From positions 310,001-374,000 of the forward strand of contig CAVUYB010000007.1 of assembly GCA_963745595.1 (NCBI GenBank): DNA of 64,000 nucleotides. Reading direction: 5' to 3'. Position numbers and translations under genes: made by a program. This DNA comes from DASZUK01 sp963745595. Lineage in GTDB: Bacteria > Actinomycetota > Acidimicrobiia > Acidimicrobiales > RAAP-2. Below the pieces are notes generated by a model that did not search any database, was not told the DNA's origin, and worked only from the letters and a program-made list of their open reading frames with translations. Of this stretch, positions 8,333 to 16,888 are shown one piece after another; the stretch's first letter is position 1, and every line of letters begins with the position of its first letter.

Positions 8333-9011
8333 GTGTCGACGACCCCCCTCACCGGCCTGCGCGACGACGTCTACCGCCGCCCGCTGGCCACCGCGCTCGA
8401 ACGCCTCGGCCTCGGTCCCGGCTGGCGCTGCGTCGACGTCGGCGCCGGCGGCGGCGACGTCTCCGTCGCCCTCGCCGAGGTCGTCGGCCACACCGGCCGG
8501 ATCTACGCGGTCGACAGCGATCCGCTGACCCGCGACGAGGTCGCCCGCGCCGCGGCCGCCCACAGCCAGGTGCTCGCCATCACCCAAGCCGCCGAGGACC
8601 TGAGGCTGCCCGAACCGGTCGACCTGGCGTTCTGCCGGTTCCTGCTGCTTGCACGTCCTCGACCCGTCGGTCGTCGTCGCCCGGATGGCCGGCAGCGTCG
8701 AGGCCGGCGGCTGGGTCGTCGTGCAGGAGCCGATCACCTCCGCCGGCCGCGTCGACGGGATGCCGTTGTCGATGCCCGGCGCCCGCCATCCCGACGTCGG
8801 CGCCCTCCTCCCGGCGCTCCTTCGGGACGCCGGGCTCGACATCGTCGACGCCTGGGCCGAGGCGCCGGCCGGGGTCGGCCCGGGGCCGGTCGCCGACTAC
8901 CTGACGTCGCTCACCGACGTCGACCCCGGCGACGATCCGGTCGTCCTGCCGCCGCTCGTCACCGTGTTGGGCCAGAAACCCGTGTTGGGAAGGGAAAAGG
9001 GCGCCGAGTAG
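8333..9011 (+). pseudogene. SAM-dependent methyltransferase, one frameshift
   Basis: The first frame (GTG at 8333) encodes the Rossmann motif I, WRCVDVGAGGGDVSVALAEV, then IYAVDSD and DLAFCRFLLL. The reading then jumps one frame and resumes with HVLDPSVVVARMAGSVEAGG, WVVVQEPIT and a normal C-terminus ending at 9011. The join is at about 8643-8652, where CTGCTTGCAC has one base more than the expected CTGCTGCAC. Total length is 679 nt, one base too many. Without that base the product would be about 225 residues, similar to class I methyltransferases. The break looks like an insertion error. The methyl acceptor is unknown. Confidence 0.75.
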
Positions 9012-9020
9012 GGTCCGGGC

Positions 9021-10703
9021 ATGGCCGAGTCGACCGCTCCCGACCTGCCCGCACCCGACGTCCCAGTGGCCGATCTGCCGGTTCCCGATCTGGCCGTTCC
9101 CGATCTGGCCGTTCCCGATCTGGCCGCCGCGGCCGCCGCGGTGAGCCTGGCCGAACAGGTCGTCAGCGACGCGACCCGCCACCTGGCGGCCAGCGGCGGG
9201 ATCGATGCCAACCAGGTCGTCGCCTACGACCTGGCCCACGCGGCCGCGGCGACGGCCACGGCCCGGGCGACGCTCGAGTACGGCGCCCGCGGGGACATCG
9301 AGGCGAGGATCGCTTGCGCGTTCGTCGCCGACGTCGTCGCCGACCTCGTGAGCCGGCTCGTCGGCCGCGAATCCCAGTGGGGGGTCGAGGCCGCCACCCT
9401 TTCGGCGGCCGGGCCGTTCGTGAACGCGCAGCGCGACCCAGCCGTACTGGCCGCCCTGTGCGGTGAGTCCGGACCGCGGCACCTGAGCGACGACTTCGAC
9501 CTAGCCCGCCAGACGTTCCACCGGTTCGCCGAGAACGAGGTCCGGCCGCGGGCCGAGCACGTCCACCGGACGAACGGCGACATCCCCGAGGAGCTGATCG
9601 CCGGCCTGGCCGAGCTCGGCGGCTTCGGCCTGTCCGTGCCGGAGGAGTACGGCGGCTTCGCCACCGGCGACGAGAGCGACTACCTGGGCATGGTCGTCGC
9701 CACCGAGGAGCTGAGCTGGGGGTCGCTCGGCATCGGCGGCTCGCTCATCACCCGGCCGGAGATCCTCACGAGGGCGCTGCTCCACGGCGGGACCGAGGCG
9801 CAGAAGGTCGAGTGGCTGCCCAAGCTGGCCAGCGGCGAGCGACTCGCCGCGGTCGCCGTCACCGAGCCGGACTACGGCTCCGACGTCGCCAACATCGTGA
9901 CGTCGGCCACCCGCACCGACGGCGGCTGGCTCATCAACGGCGTCAAGACCTGGTGCACGTTCGCCGCCCGGGCGGACGTGCTCATGCTGCTCGCCCGCAC
10001 CGACCCGGACCGGACGAAGGCCCACCGCGGCATCTCGATGTTCGTCGTCGAGAAGGACCGGGCCGACGGCCACGGCTTCGTCCTCGTCCAGCCGGCCGGG
10101 GGCGGGGCGGCCGGTAGAGGCAAGCTGGAGGGTCGCCCGATCGACACGCTCGGCTACCGCGGCATGCACTCCTACGAGCTCGCGTTCGAGGACTGGTTCG
10201 TCCCCGACGCCAACCTCGTCGGCGCCGAAGCCGGGCTCGGTCGGGGCTTCTACCTGCAGATGCAGGGCTTCGAGAACGGGCGGCTGCAGACCGCGGCGCG
10301 GGCCCTCGGGCTCATGCAGGCCGCCTACGAGGCCGCCTACGACTACGCCGTCAACCGGAAGGTCTTCGGGTCGCCGATCGTCGAGTACCAGCTCACCCAG
10401 GCCAAGCTGGCCCGCATGGCCGTCGTCATCCAGGCCACCCGCCAGTTCTCGTACCAGGTCGCCCGGATGATGGCCCAGGGCGAGGGCGCGCTCGAAGCGT
10501 CGATGATCAAGGCGTACGTCTGTCGGGCCGCCGAGTGGGTCACCCGGGAAGCCATGCAGATCCACGGCGGGATGGGCTACGCCGAGGAGTTCCCGGTGAG
10601 CCGCTACTTCGTCGACGCCCGGGTCCTGTCGATCTTCGAGGGCGCGGACGAGACGCTCGCCCTCAAGGTCATCGCCCGCCGCCTGATCGAACAGGTTGGG
10701 TAG
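9021..10703 (+). CDS. mcd: Acyl-CoA dehydrogenase, probable (2S)-methylsuccinyl-CoA dehydrogenase
   Basis: 560 residues, about 170 longer than standard acyl-CoA dehydrogenases. The extension (about 40-150, with NQVVAYDLAHAAAATATARA) precedes the normal FAD-enzyme domains: FGLSVPEEYGGF, AVAVTEPDYGSDVANIVTSA, GWLINGVKTWCTFAARAD, GRLQTAARALG and MQIHGGMGYAEEFPVSRYF. An extended N-terminus of this kind is typical of methylsuccinyl-CoA dehydrogenase, which makes mesaconyl-C1-CoA in the ethylmalonyl-CoA pathway. The neighbouring lyase and MaoC genes support this. Residues 7-36 are a PDLA-type repeat encoded by a 15-bp tandem repeat. ATG lies 9 bp after the methyltransferase stop. Confidence 0.85.
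   Translation: MAESTAPDLPAPDVPVADLPVPDLAVPDLAVPDLAAAAAAVSLAEQVVSDATRHLAASGGIDANQVVAYDLAHAAAATATARATLEYGARGDIEARIACAFVADVVADLVSRLVGRESQWGVEAATLSAAGPFVNAQRDPAVLAALCGESGPRHLSDDFDLARQTFHRFAENEVRPRAEHVHRTNGDIPEELIAGLAELGGFGLSVPEEYGGFATGDESDYLGMVVATEELSWGSLGIGGSLITRPEILTRALLHGGTEAQKVEWLPKLASGERLAAVAVTEPDYGSDVANIVTSATRTDGGWLINGVKTWCTFAARADVLMLLARTDPDRTKAHRGISMFVVEKDRADGHGFVLVQPAGGGAAGRGKLEGRPIDTLGYRGMHSYELAFEDWFVPDANLVGAEAGLGRGFYLQMQGFENGRLQTAARALGLMQAAYEAAYDYAVNRKVFGSPIVEYQLTQAKLARMAVVIQATRQFSYQVARMMAQGEGALEASMIKAYVCRAAEWVTREAMQIHGGMGYAEEFPVSRYFVDARVLSIFEGADETLALKVIARRLIEQVG
9081..9125 (+). repeat. 15-bp tandem repeat, three perfect copies, in frame
   Basis: GTTCCCGATCTGGCC occurs three times in succession and encodes VPDLA three times near the N-terminus of the acyl-CoA dehydrogenase. 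A looser version of the motif starts upstream (PDLPAPDVPVADLP). The unit keeps the reading frame, so copy-number change would only alter the length of the disordered tail. Confidence 0.9.
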
Positions 10704-11648
10704 CTACGCCTTCGCCGGCGAGCGGGAGAGGCCGGCCCGTTCGCCCCGGCTGACGAACTTCGTCGCCATCTTCCGGCTCGCCTCGTCGATCATCTCGTCG
10801 CCGAACATGACCGCGCCCTTGCGGTCGTCCTCGGTGGCCTTCCGGTACGCGTCGAGGATGTCCCACGCCTTGTCGAACTGCTCCTGGGTCGGCGAGTACA
10901 CCTCGTTCAAGATGGCCGCCTGGTCCGGGGTGAGCGCCCACTTGCCGTCGTAGCCGAGCATCCGGGTGCGTCGGGAGAAGTCCCGCAGACCGTCGCCGTC
11001 GCGGACGTACAGGTACGGCCCGTCGATCACCTGGAGCCCGTTGGCCCGCCCGGCCATCAGGATCTTGGAGAAGACGTAGTGGAAGTGGTCGCCGGGGTAC
11101 TCCGGGATCTGCACGCCGCCGGTGAGCACCGGCATCTCCATCGACGCCGCGAAGTCGGCCGGCCCGAAGATGATCGTCTCCAGCCGCGGCGACGCCGCGC
11201 AGATCTCCTCGACGTTGATCAGCCCCCGCGTCGTCTCGATCTGCGCCTCGATGCCGACGTGGCCGACCGGCAGCCCGCAGTTCTTCTCGACCTGCGTCAG
11301 CAGCAGGTCGAGCGCGACGACCTCCGCGGCCGACTGGACCTTGGGCAGCATGACCTCGTCCAGCCGCTCGCCGGCGTTCCCGACGACGTCGATCACGTCG
11401 CCGTACGTCCACTCGGTGTCCCACGCGTTGATCCGGACGCACAGCACCCGGTCGTCCCAGTCGAGGTTCTTGACCGCGTCGACCACCTTGGCCCGGGCCG
11501 CCACCTTCTCCAACGGCGCCACCGAGTCCTCGAGGTCCAAGAACGTCATGTCCGCGGTCACCGTCGGCGCCTTGGCCAGAAACTTCTCGGTCGCCCCGGG
11601 CGTGGACAGGCAGGAGCGACGAGGCAGGTCACGAGAGCGTGCGGACAT
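10704..11648 (-). CDS. CoA ester lyase, malyl-CoA/beta-methylmalyl-CoA lyase-like
   Basis: 314 residues from ATG at 11648 (MSARSRDLPRRSCLSTPGAT). CitE/HpcH-type aldolase barrel: SCLSTPGATEKFL at the start, the Mg2+ region MTFLDLEDSVAPLEK, DDRVLCVRINAWDTEWTYGD, HVGIEAQIETTRGLINVEEI with the metal-binding Glu, and TIIFGPADFAASM. The long C-terminal lid KWALTPDQAAILNEVYSPT is typical of malyl-CoA/beta-methylmalyl-CoA lyases. The reaction would split beta-methylmalyl-CoA into glyoxylate and propionyl-CoA. It lies tail to tail with the dehydrogenase (no spacer), so the two genes are not co-transcribed. Confidence 0.85.
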   Translation of the reverse strand: MSARSRDLPRRSCLSTPGATEKFLAKAPTVTADMTFLDLEDSVAPLEKVAARAKVVDAVKNLDWDDRVLCVRINAWDTEWTYGDVIDVVGNAGERLDEVMLPKVQSAAEVVALDLLLTQVEKNCGLPVGHVGIEAQIETTRGLINVEEICAASPRLETIIFGPADFAASMEMPVLTGGVQIPEYPGDHFHYVFSKILMAGRANGLQVIDGPYLYVRDGDGLRDFSRRTRMLGYDGKWALTPDQAAILNEVYSPTQEQFDKAWDILDAYRKATEDDRKGAVMFGDEMIDEASRKMATKFVSRGERAGLSRSPAKA

Positions 11649-11949
11649 GCGCCGATGGTAACTCGACCGGCCGAACCGGGGCACCGCCGCCCGACCGCCG
11701 GGTGACGTGGTGACGAAGTCGGTGACACCGGTGCATCGGACGACAAGAAGGGGGGACATGACCACCGGCCAGGCGCGACGGGTGTTCACTGGCCACCGGC
11801 CATGGCGGCCGCCCGCCCCGATAAAGTCGCACACTCCGAAAGAGATCTCTCTGAACAGGGAATTCGCACCTTCAGTAGGACGAAATCCGCGCCAAAGGAG
11901 GGGGGATGGTTGCATCGCCCGCGGCGATCAGATAAAACTGTCCGGCATT
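11649..11949. other. 301-bp leader/intergenic region before the NlpC/P60 gene
   Basis: AT-richer than its surroundings from 11820. It contains a 10-bp palindrome AGAGATCTCT (11841-11850). It also holds a very strong ribosome binding site, AAAGGAGGGGGG, directly before an ATG at 11906 that opens a 9-codon ORF (MVASPAAIR, stop at 11935). That ORF is out of frame with the hydrolase whose start I place at 11950. A small leader peptide or an upstream indel that hides the true start are both possible. I could not fit a c-di-AMP riboswitch consensus to this region. Confidence 0.4.
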
Positions 11950-13161
11950 GTGACAGACGTAGAGCGGCCCGACAGCCACTCGACGCCGCGGTCAGGTCGG
12001 AGTTCTCGGCTGCTCCGACGGGTGTCGTTGCCTATAGCGAGCGTGGCCATCGCCTCGTCTTGCTGTCTACTCCCTCTGGCCCGAACGGCCGGCGCGGACA
12101 CACTCTCGGCCGAGAAGGCCAAGGCGGCCCAGATCCAGCAGCAGATCCAGTCGACCGGCCAGCAGATCGACGCCCTCGACCAGCAGTACGAGGGCGCGCA
12201 GGCCAAGAAGACCTCCCTCGACCAGCAGATCTCGACCACCAAGGCCAAGATCACCCAGACGCAGTCGACGATCGCCGGCGACCGGACAACGCTGAAGAAA
12301 GCGGCCGTGAACGCCTACGTCAGCAACGGCGCCGCCGCCTCCGAGAACCCGCTCTTCTCCGGCAACGAGTCGTCGGTCGCCGCGGCCCGTGAGTACGACG
12401 ACGTCGCCGAAGGCAACCTCGGCACCGCGGTCGCCAACCTCAACACCGCCCAGAACCAGCTCGACGCCCAGAAGGCCGTCCTCACGACACAGGACAACCA
12501 AGCCGCCCAGGCCGTCAGCACCGCTCAGTCCGCCTACAGCCAGGCCCAGAGCCTGCAGAGCCAGCAGCAGGCCACGCTGGGCCAGGTCAACGCCACCATC
12601 GCCACACTGATCCAGAAGCAGCAGGCCGCCGCGGCCGCCGCGGCCGAGGTCGCCGCCCAACAGAAACTGACCCAGGCGGCCAACCAGGCCAAGGCCCAGC
12701 AGGCCGCCCAGGCCGCCGCAGCCAGCAGCGGTACCGCAGCCAGCAGCGGCGGGGGGAGCACCGTCAAAACCGTCCTCGACCCACCGCCCCCGCCGTCGTC
12801 GGGTGGCGGGGGCGCGGCCGCGGTTGCCGCGGCGGAATCCCAGATCGGCGTACCGTACGTCTGGGGCGCCGAGTCGCCGGGGTCCGGGTTCGACTGCTCC
12901 GGCCTGACCGCCTGGGCCTGGGGTCAGGCCGGCGTCAGCCTGCCGCACTATTCCGGCGCTCAGATGGCCGACAGCACGCCGGTACCGCTCTCCGACCTCC
13001 AGCCCGGCGACCTCCTCTTCTACGGCCCGGGCGGGGCCACACACGTCGCCATGTACGTCGGCGGCGGCTCGATGATCGAGGCCCCGTACACCGGGGCGAG
13101 CGTCTGGATCACCGGCCTGCGTACCGGCACAGGCCGCTTCGCCGGCGCCGGCCGGCCGTAG
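11950..13161 (+). CDS. NlpC/P60 peptidoglycan hydrolase with coiled coil
   Basis: About 403 residues from GTG 11950. Order: basic n-region SSRLLRRVSLPIASVAIASS and signal peptide ending near ARTAGA; a Gln/Ala-rich coiled coil (about 55-265); a Ser/Gly/Pro linker; and a C-terminal NlpC/P60 domain (about 290-400). The catalytic Cys is in GSGFDCSGLTAWAWGQAG, the His in ATHVAMYVGGGSMIEAP. Similar proteins (RipA-type) cut peptide stems at the septum after release of coiled-coil inhibition. The start is uncertain: no good Shine-Dalgarno precedes 11950, and the open frame reaches back to 11707. Confidence 0.85.
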   Translation: MTDVERPDSHSTPRSGRSSRLLRRVSLPIASVAIASSCCLLPLARTAGADTLSAEKAKAAQIQQQIQSTGQQIDALDQQYEGAQAKKTSLDQQISTTKAKITQTQSTIAGDRTTLKKAAVNAYVSNGAAASENPLFSGNESSVAAAREYDDVAEGNLGTAVANLNTAQNQLDAQKAVLTTQDNQAAQAVSTAQSAYSQAQSLQSQQQATLGQVNATIATLIQKQQAAAAAAAEVAAQQKLTQAANQAKAQQAAQAAAASSGTAASSGGGSTVKTVLDPPPPPSSGGGGAAAVAAAESQIGVPYVWGAESPGSGFDCSGLTAWAWGQAGVSLPHYSGAQMADSTPVPLSDLQPGDLLFYGPGGATHVAMYVGGGSMIEAPYTGASVWITGLRTGTGRFAGAGRP

Positions 13162-13258
13162 CCGCTCCCGCTCCCCCCTCCGCTCCCGCTCCCCGCCCCC
13201 ACCCGGAGGACGCCGCCGCCCAGGGCCGGCGCCGCTCCGGCCATACTGGTCGGGACCC

Positions 13259-14138
13259 ATGCAGCCCATCCCGGTCGCCTTCCACATCGGCCCGCTCGAG
13301 GTCCACACCTACGGGATCGGTCTCGCGATCACGTTCTGGTTCGCCTACCGCTACTTCGAAGCCCGGCTGAAGAAGAACGGCTACCGGACGGACTGGCTGG
13401 TCGGCATGTTCCTGTGGGTCATCGTCGCCGCGGTCGTCGGCGCCCGGGTCTTCCACGTCCTCTCGAACCTCGCCTACTACCGGGCCAACCCGGGCGACGT
13501 GTTCGCCATCTGGCACGGCGGCCTGTCGTCGTTCGGCGGGATCATCTTTGCCGTACCGGTCGGCATCCTCGTGTCCCGCCGGCGCTGCCCGGAGCTGTCG
13601 ACCGCCCGGGCCCTCGACCTCGTCGCCCCGGTCCTGATGGCCGCCTGGGCGATGGGCCGGCTGCTCGGGCCCCAGCTGATGGTGGCCGGCGGCGGCCACC
13701 CGACCCACCAGTGGTTCGGCATGTACTACGCCGGCCAGGCCGGCCGGCGGCTACCGGTGCCGATCTTCCAGGCCCTCGAGGACTTCACCGTCTTCCTCGT
13801 GCTGCTCTACGTCGAGCGCCGCTGCAACCGGTGGCCCGACGGCGCTCCCGCGTCGGGGCTACCCGCCCGGGACGGTGCTCGGGGTCGGGATGATCCTGTG
13901 GGGCATCGAGCGGACGATCGACGAGCACCTCTGGCTCGGCGAGGACGGCCACCTCGGCTCGCTGCTCGTCCAGATCGCCGGGGTGGCGCTGGCCGTCGGC
14001 GGCGTCGCCCTCCTGGTCGTCACCCGATCACGCTGGCGGGCCTGGATGGCCGCCGGCGCACCCGGCGGGCATCCGGCAACAGAGGGCGTCGATCCCGAGC
14101 CGGCACCGAGCCCGGGGGCCGGCGCCAGCCTCACGTGA
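13259..14138 (+). pseudogene. lgt: Prolipoprotein diacylglyceryl transferase, one frameshift
   Basis: Lgt moves the diacylglyceryl group from phosphatidylglycerol to the lipobox Cys of prolipoproteins. Reading from ATG 13259 gives membrane segments, the Lgt signature IWHGGLSSFGGI, AWAMGRLLGPQL and LEDFTVFLVLLYVERRC. At about 13850-13862 the frame shifts and the rest continues as YPPGTVLGVGMILWGIERTI to the stop at 14138. Total length 880 nt is one base too many; TCGGGGCTAC needs one G fewer to read GYPPGT. Lgt is rarely lost, so a homopolymer insertion error is the likely cause. GGAGGACGCC upstream may serve as ribosome binding site. Confidence 0.85.
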
Positions 14139-14227
14139 CCAGCGGCGCGGCTGATCCGCAACGAAGGCAGCCATTGACGCGGTGCGCCCAGGACGGCCCC
14201 CCGCACCCGTCCCGGGCGCGGCCCGTG

Positions 14228-15136
14228 TCAGCCGGTCGGCTTGTCCGCCGCGGCCGCGGCCTGGCGGTACTCCTCGAGCTTCTCGATGAGGCCCAGGCGT
14301 TCCTGGCCGACCGTCGAGTCGAGGCGAGCGGCGATCTGCTCGGGCGTCCAGCGCCCGTCCGCGTAGACGGCCCGGACCTCTTCGGGCTGGTTCCACACCG
14401 CGATCTTCGGACCGACGACGGTGTACACCTGGCCGGTGACGTGCCGGGCCTGGTCGGAGAGGAGGTAGACGACCATCGGGGCGACGTCCTCGGCGTCGCC
14501 CATGTCGGCCAGCTCCATCGGCACGTTCGCCGACATGCGGGTCCTCGCCACCGGGGCGATGGCGTTGGCGGTGATGCCGTAGCGGTAGAGGCCGGCCGCG
14601 GCGGACCGCACGAGCGAGACGATGCCACCCTTGGCCGACGCGTAGTTCGCCTGGGCGACGCTGCCGGCGAAGGCCCCCGACGTGAAGCCGACCAGCGACC
14701 CGCCGCCCTCCTGCTTGCGCATGACCGCGGCGGCGGCCCGGAACACGGTGAAGTGGCCCTTCAGGTGGGTGGCGATGACCGCGTCCCACTCGTCCTCGGA
14801 CATGTTGAAGAGCATCCGCTCCCGCAGGATGCCGGCCACGGCGACCACGCCGTCGATCCGCCCGAAGCGCTCGACCGCGGTGCCGACCAGCCGCTCGCCG
14901 GCCTCCATCTTCGAGATGTCGTCGGCCAGGGCGATGGCCTCGCCACCGGCCTGCTCGATCTCCTTGACGACGGCGTCGGCCACCTCGCTCGACGGGTCCT
15001 CCCCGGCCATCCCGACCCCGTAGTCGGCGACGACGACCTTGGCTCCCTCGGTTGCGGCCAGGAGGGCGACCGCCCGGCCGATGCCGCCGCCGCCACCGGT
15101 GACCGCGATCACCTTCTGGTCCAAGAACCCTGCCAT
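14228..15136 (-). CDS. SDR family oxidoreductase, Hsd4A-like
   Basis: 302 residues. Rossmann motif VIAVTGGGGGIGRAVALLAA, DGVVAVAGILRERMLFNMSE, and the catalytic Tyr-X3-Lys in QANYASAKGGIVSLVRSAA. A C-terminal extension of about 60 residues after the core (VWNQPEEVRAVYADGRWTPE) is shared with the beta-hydroxyacyl-CoA/17-beta-hydroxysteroid dehydrogenases of steroid side-chain degradation. NAD(P)-dependent oxidation of a hydroxyacyl-CoA is the likely reaction. It is divergent from the acyl-CoA synthetase at 15309, and the KstR-like palindrome at 15173-15194 sits between them. Confidence 0.85.
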   Translation of the reverse strand: MAGFLDQKVIAVTGGGGGIGRAVALLAATEGAKVVVADYGVGMAGEDPSSEVADAVVKEIEQAGGEAIALADDISKMEAGERLVGTAVERFGRIDGVVAVAGILRERMLFNMSEDEWDAVIATHLKGHFTVFRAAAAVMRKQEGGGSLVGFTSGAFAGSVAQANYASAKGGIVSLVRSAAAGLYRYGITANAIAPVARTRMSANVPMELADMGDAEDVAPMVVYLLSDQARHVTGQVYTVVGPKIAVWNQPEEVRAVYADGRWTPEQIAARLDSTVGQERLGLIEKLEEYRQAAAAADKPTG

Positions 15137-15172
15137 GCCGTCCGTCCTCCCGAGACCACTACGATTGACGCC

Positions 15173-15194
15173 AAGTTAGAACCTGTTCTAACTT
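15173..15194. promoter_or_regulatory. KstR-like operator, 10-bp perfect arms
   Basis: Two perfectly complementary 10-bp arms (AAGTTAGAAC and GTTCTAACTT) flank the spacer CT. The core TAGAAC-N2-GTTCTA matches the published TetR-family KstR operator type (TNNAACNNGTTNNA). It is 37 bp from the SDR start and 115 bp from the acyl-CoA synthetase start, well placed to control both. An extra half-site GTTCTA follows at about 15199. The same core recurs at 19880. Confidence 0.7.
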
Positions 15195-15308
15195 CGCTGT
15201 TCTAGCCCCGAACCGGGCGTGGCCGCCACTCTGTCGGTCGCCCACGGGGCACGCAAACCGGGCCGGACGGTCCGGCCGACCCCGCCACGCGAGAGGAAGG
15301 CACCAGTT

Positions 15309-16871
15309 ATGGGCGATCTCGGATTCTGGGCGCTCGCCCACGAGGACCCGGACCACTTGGCAGTCGTCGCCCCCGACGGGACCGAGCTGACCGCCGCTGA
15401 GCTGCTCGGACGGGCCAACCAGCTCGTCCACGCGCTCCGCGGCTTCGGCCTCGAGCCCGGCGACGTCGTCGCCACGCTGCTGCCGAACGGGGCGGAGATG
15501 TTCGAGATCTACCTCGCCTGCCTGCAGGCCGGCTGGTACCTCGTGCCGATCAACCACCACCTCGTCGCCCCCGAGGTGGCGTACATCCTGAAGGACGCCG
15601 AGGCCAAGGTCTTCGTCGCCCACGAGCGGTTCGCCGACGTCGCCCTCGACGCGGCCGACGAGGCCGAGATCCCGGCGTCGACCTGCCTGGCCGTCGGCGA
15701 CATCGTCGGCTTCACCCCGTACGCCCGGGTCCGCGACGCCCAGCCGACGACCGACCCGGACAACCGGACCGTCGGCGACGTCATGAACTACACGTCGGGG
15801 ACGACCGGCAACCCGAAGGGCGTCTACCGCAAGCTCAGCGGCGCCACCCCCGAGCAGGCCGCGCTCGGCCTCTCCGGCATCCTCTTCCTCTTCGGCATCC
15901 AGCCCCAGGACGGCAACGTCCACATCGTCGGCTCGCCGCTCTACCACACCGCGGTGCTGCGGTTCGCCGGCGCGTCGATCCACTTCGGCCACACCGTCGT
16001 CCTCATGGACAAGTGGACGGCCGAGGACATGCTCGAGCTGATCCAGAAGTACCGGGTGACGACGTCGCACATGGTCCCGACCCAGTTCCACCGGCTCCTC
16101 AGCCTGCCCGACGACGTCCGCCTCCGCTACGACGTCTCGTCGCTCCGCCACATGATCCACGCCGCCGCCCCGTGCCCGGTCGACGTCAAGCGCCAGATGA
16201 TCGACTGGTGGGGCTTGGCCGTCGACGAGTACTACGCCGCCTCCGAGGGCGGCGGCACCGCGGTCAACGCCGAGGACTGGCTGAAGAAGCCCGGCACCGT
16301 CGGCACCGCGTGGCCGATCTCGGAGATCGCCATCTTCGACGACGCCGGCGACCGGGTCGAGGAGCCGAACGTCATCGGCACCGTGTACATGGCCTACAAG
16401 GACAGCGCGGCCGGCGACTTCACGTACCACAAGGACGAGAAGAAGACGAAGAACAACCGGATCGGCAAGTTCTTCACCGTCGGCGACGTCGGCCTGATCG
16501 ACGAGGACGGTTACCTCTTCCTGCGCGACCGCAAGATCGACATGATCATCTCCGGCGGGGCGAACATCTACCCGGCCGAGATCGAGAACGTCCTCCTCGG
16601 CCACCCGGCCGTCGCCGACGTCGCGGTCTTCGGCATCCCCAACGACGACTGGGGCGAGGAAGTCAAGGCCGTCGTCGAGCTCCAGGACGGCACCGACGCG
16701 ACCCCGGCCCTGGCCGAAGAGATCCGGGCGTTCTGCGAAGGCCGGCTGGCCAAGTTCAAGACGCCGAAGTCGGTCGACTTCGTCGACGAGCTCCCCCGCG
16801 ACCCCAACGGCAAGCTCTACAAGCGCAAGCTCCGCGACCCCTACTGGGAAGGCGTCGAGCGGGCCGTCTGA
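15309..16871 (+). CDS. Acyl-CoA synthetase (AMP-forming), FadD-type
   Basis: 520 residues from ATG 15309, preceded by AGAGGAAGGC. Motifs of the ANL superfamily: P-loop MNYTSGTTGNPKGVYRK, ASEGGGTAVN at the adenine pocket, FFTVGDVGLIDEDGYLFLRD with the ribose-binding Asp, and the C-terminal DELPRDPNGKLYKRKLRDPY with the catalytic Lys. It makes an acyl-CoA from a carboxylic acid, ATP and CoA. The KstR-like operator upstream and the neighbouring beta-oxidation genes suggest a steroid- or terpenoid-derived acid, but the substrate is not readable from the sequence. Confidence 0.9.
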   Translation: MGDLGFWALAHEDPDHLAVVAPDGTELTAAELLGRANQLVHALRGFGLEPGDVVATLLPNGAEMFEIYLACLQAGWYLVPINHHLVAPEVAYILKDAEAKVFVAHERFADVALDAADEAEIPASTCLAVGDIVGFTPYARVRDAQPTTDPDNRTVGDVMNYTSGTTGNPKGVYRKLSGATPEQAALGLSGILFLFGIQPQDGNVHIVGSPLYHTAVLRFAGASIHFGHTVVLMDKWTAEDMLELIQKYRVTTSHMVPTQFHRLLSLPDDVRLRYDVSSLRHMIHAAAPCPVDVKRQMIDWWGLAVDEYYAASEGGGTAVNAEDWLKKPGTVGTAWPISEIAIFDDAGDRVEEPNVIGTVYMAYKDSAAGDFTYHKDEKKTKNNRIGKFFTVGDVGLIDEDGYLFLRDRKIDMIISGGANIYPAEIENVLLGHPAVADVAVFGIPNDDWGEEVKAVVELQDGTDATPALAEEIRAFCEGRLAKFKTPKSVDFVDELPRDPNGKLYKRKLRDPYWEGVERAV

Positions 16872-16888
16872 TCAGGCGGTCGAGCCGG

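Noticed and set aside
10704..11915. Long form of the CoA ester lyase starting at 11915
   Set aside because: The 89 extra residues are not protein-like and overlap the divergent leader region; family similarity begins at ATG 11648.
11820..11949. c-di-AMP (ydaO-type) riboswitch before the NlpC/P60 gene
   Set aside because: The gene type and the long leader suggested it, but I could not match the conserved riboswitch segments to this sequence.
13162..13258. Pyrimidine-rich CGCTCCCGCTCC tract as a possible structured RNA or regulatory repeat
   Set aside because: Only a loose low-complexity run in a 97-bp gap; no hairpin or regular unit.
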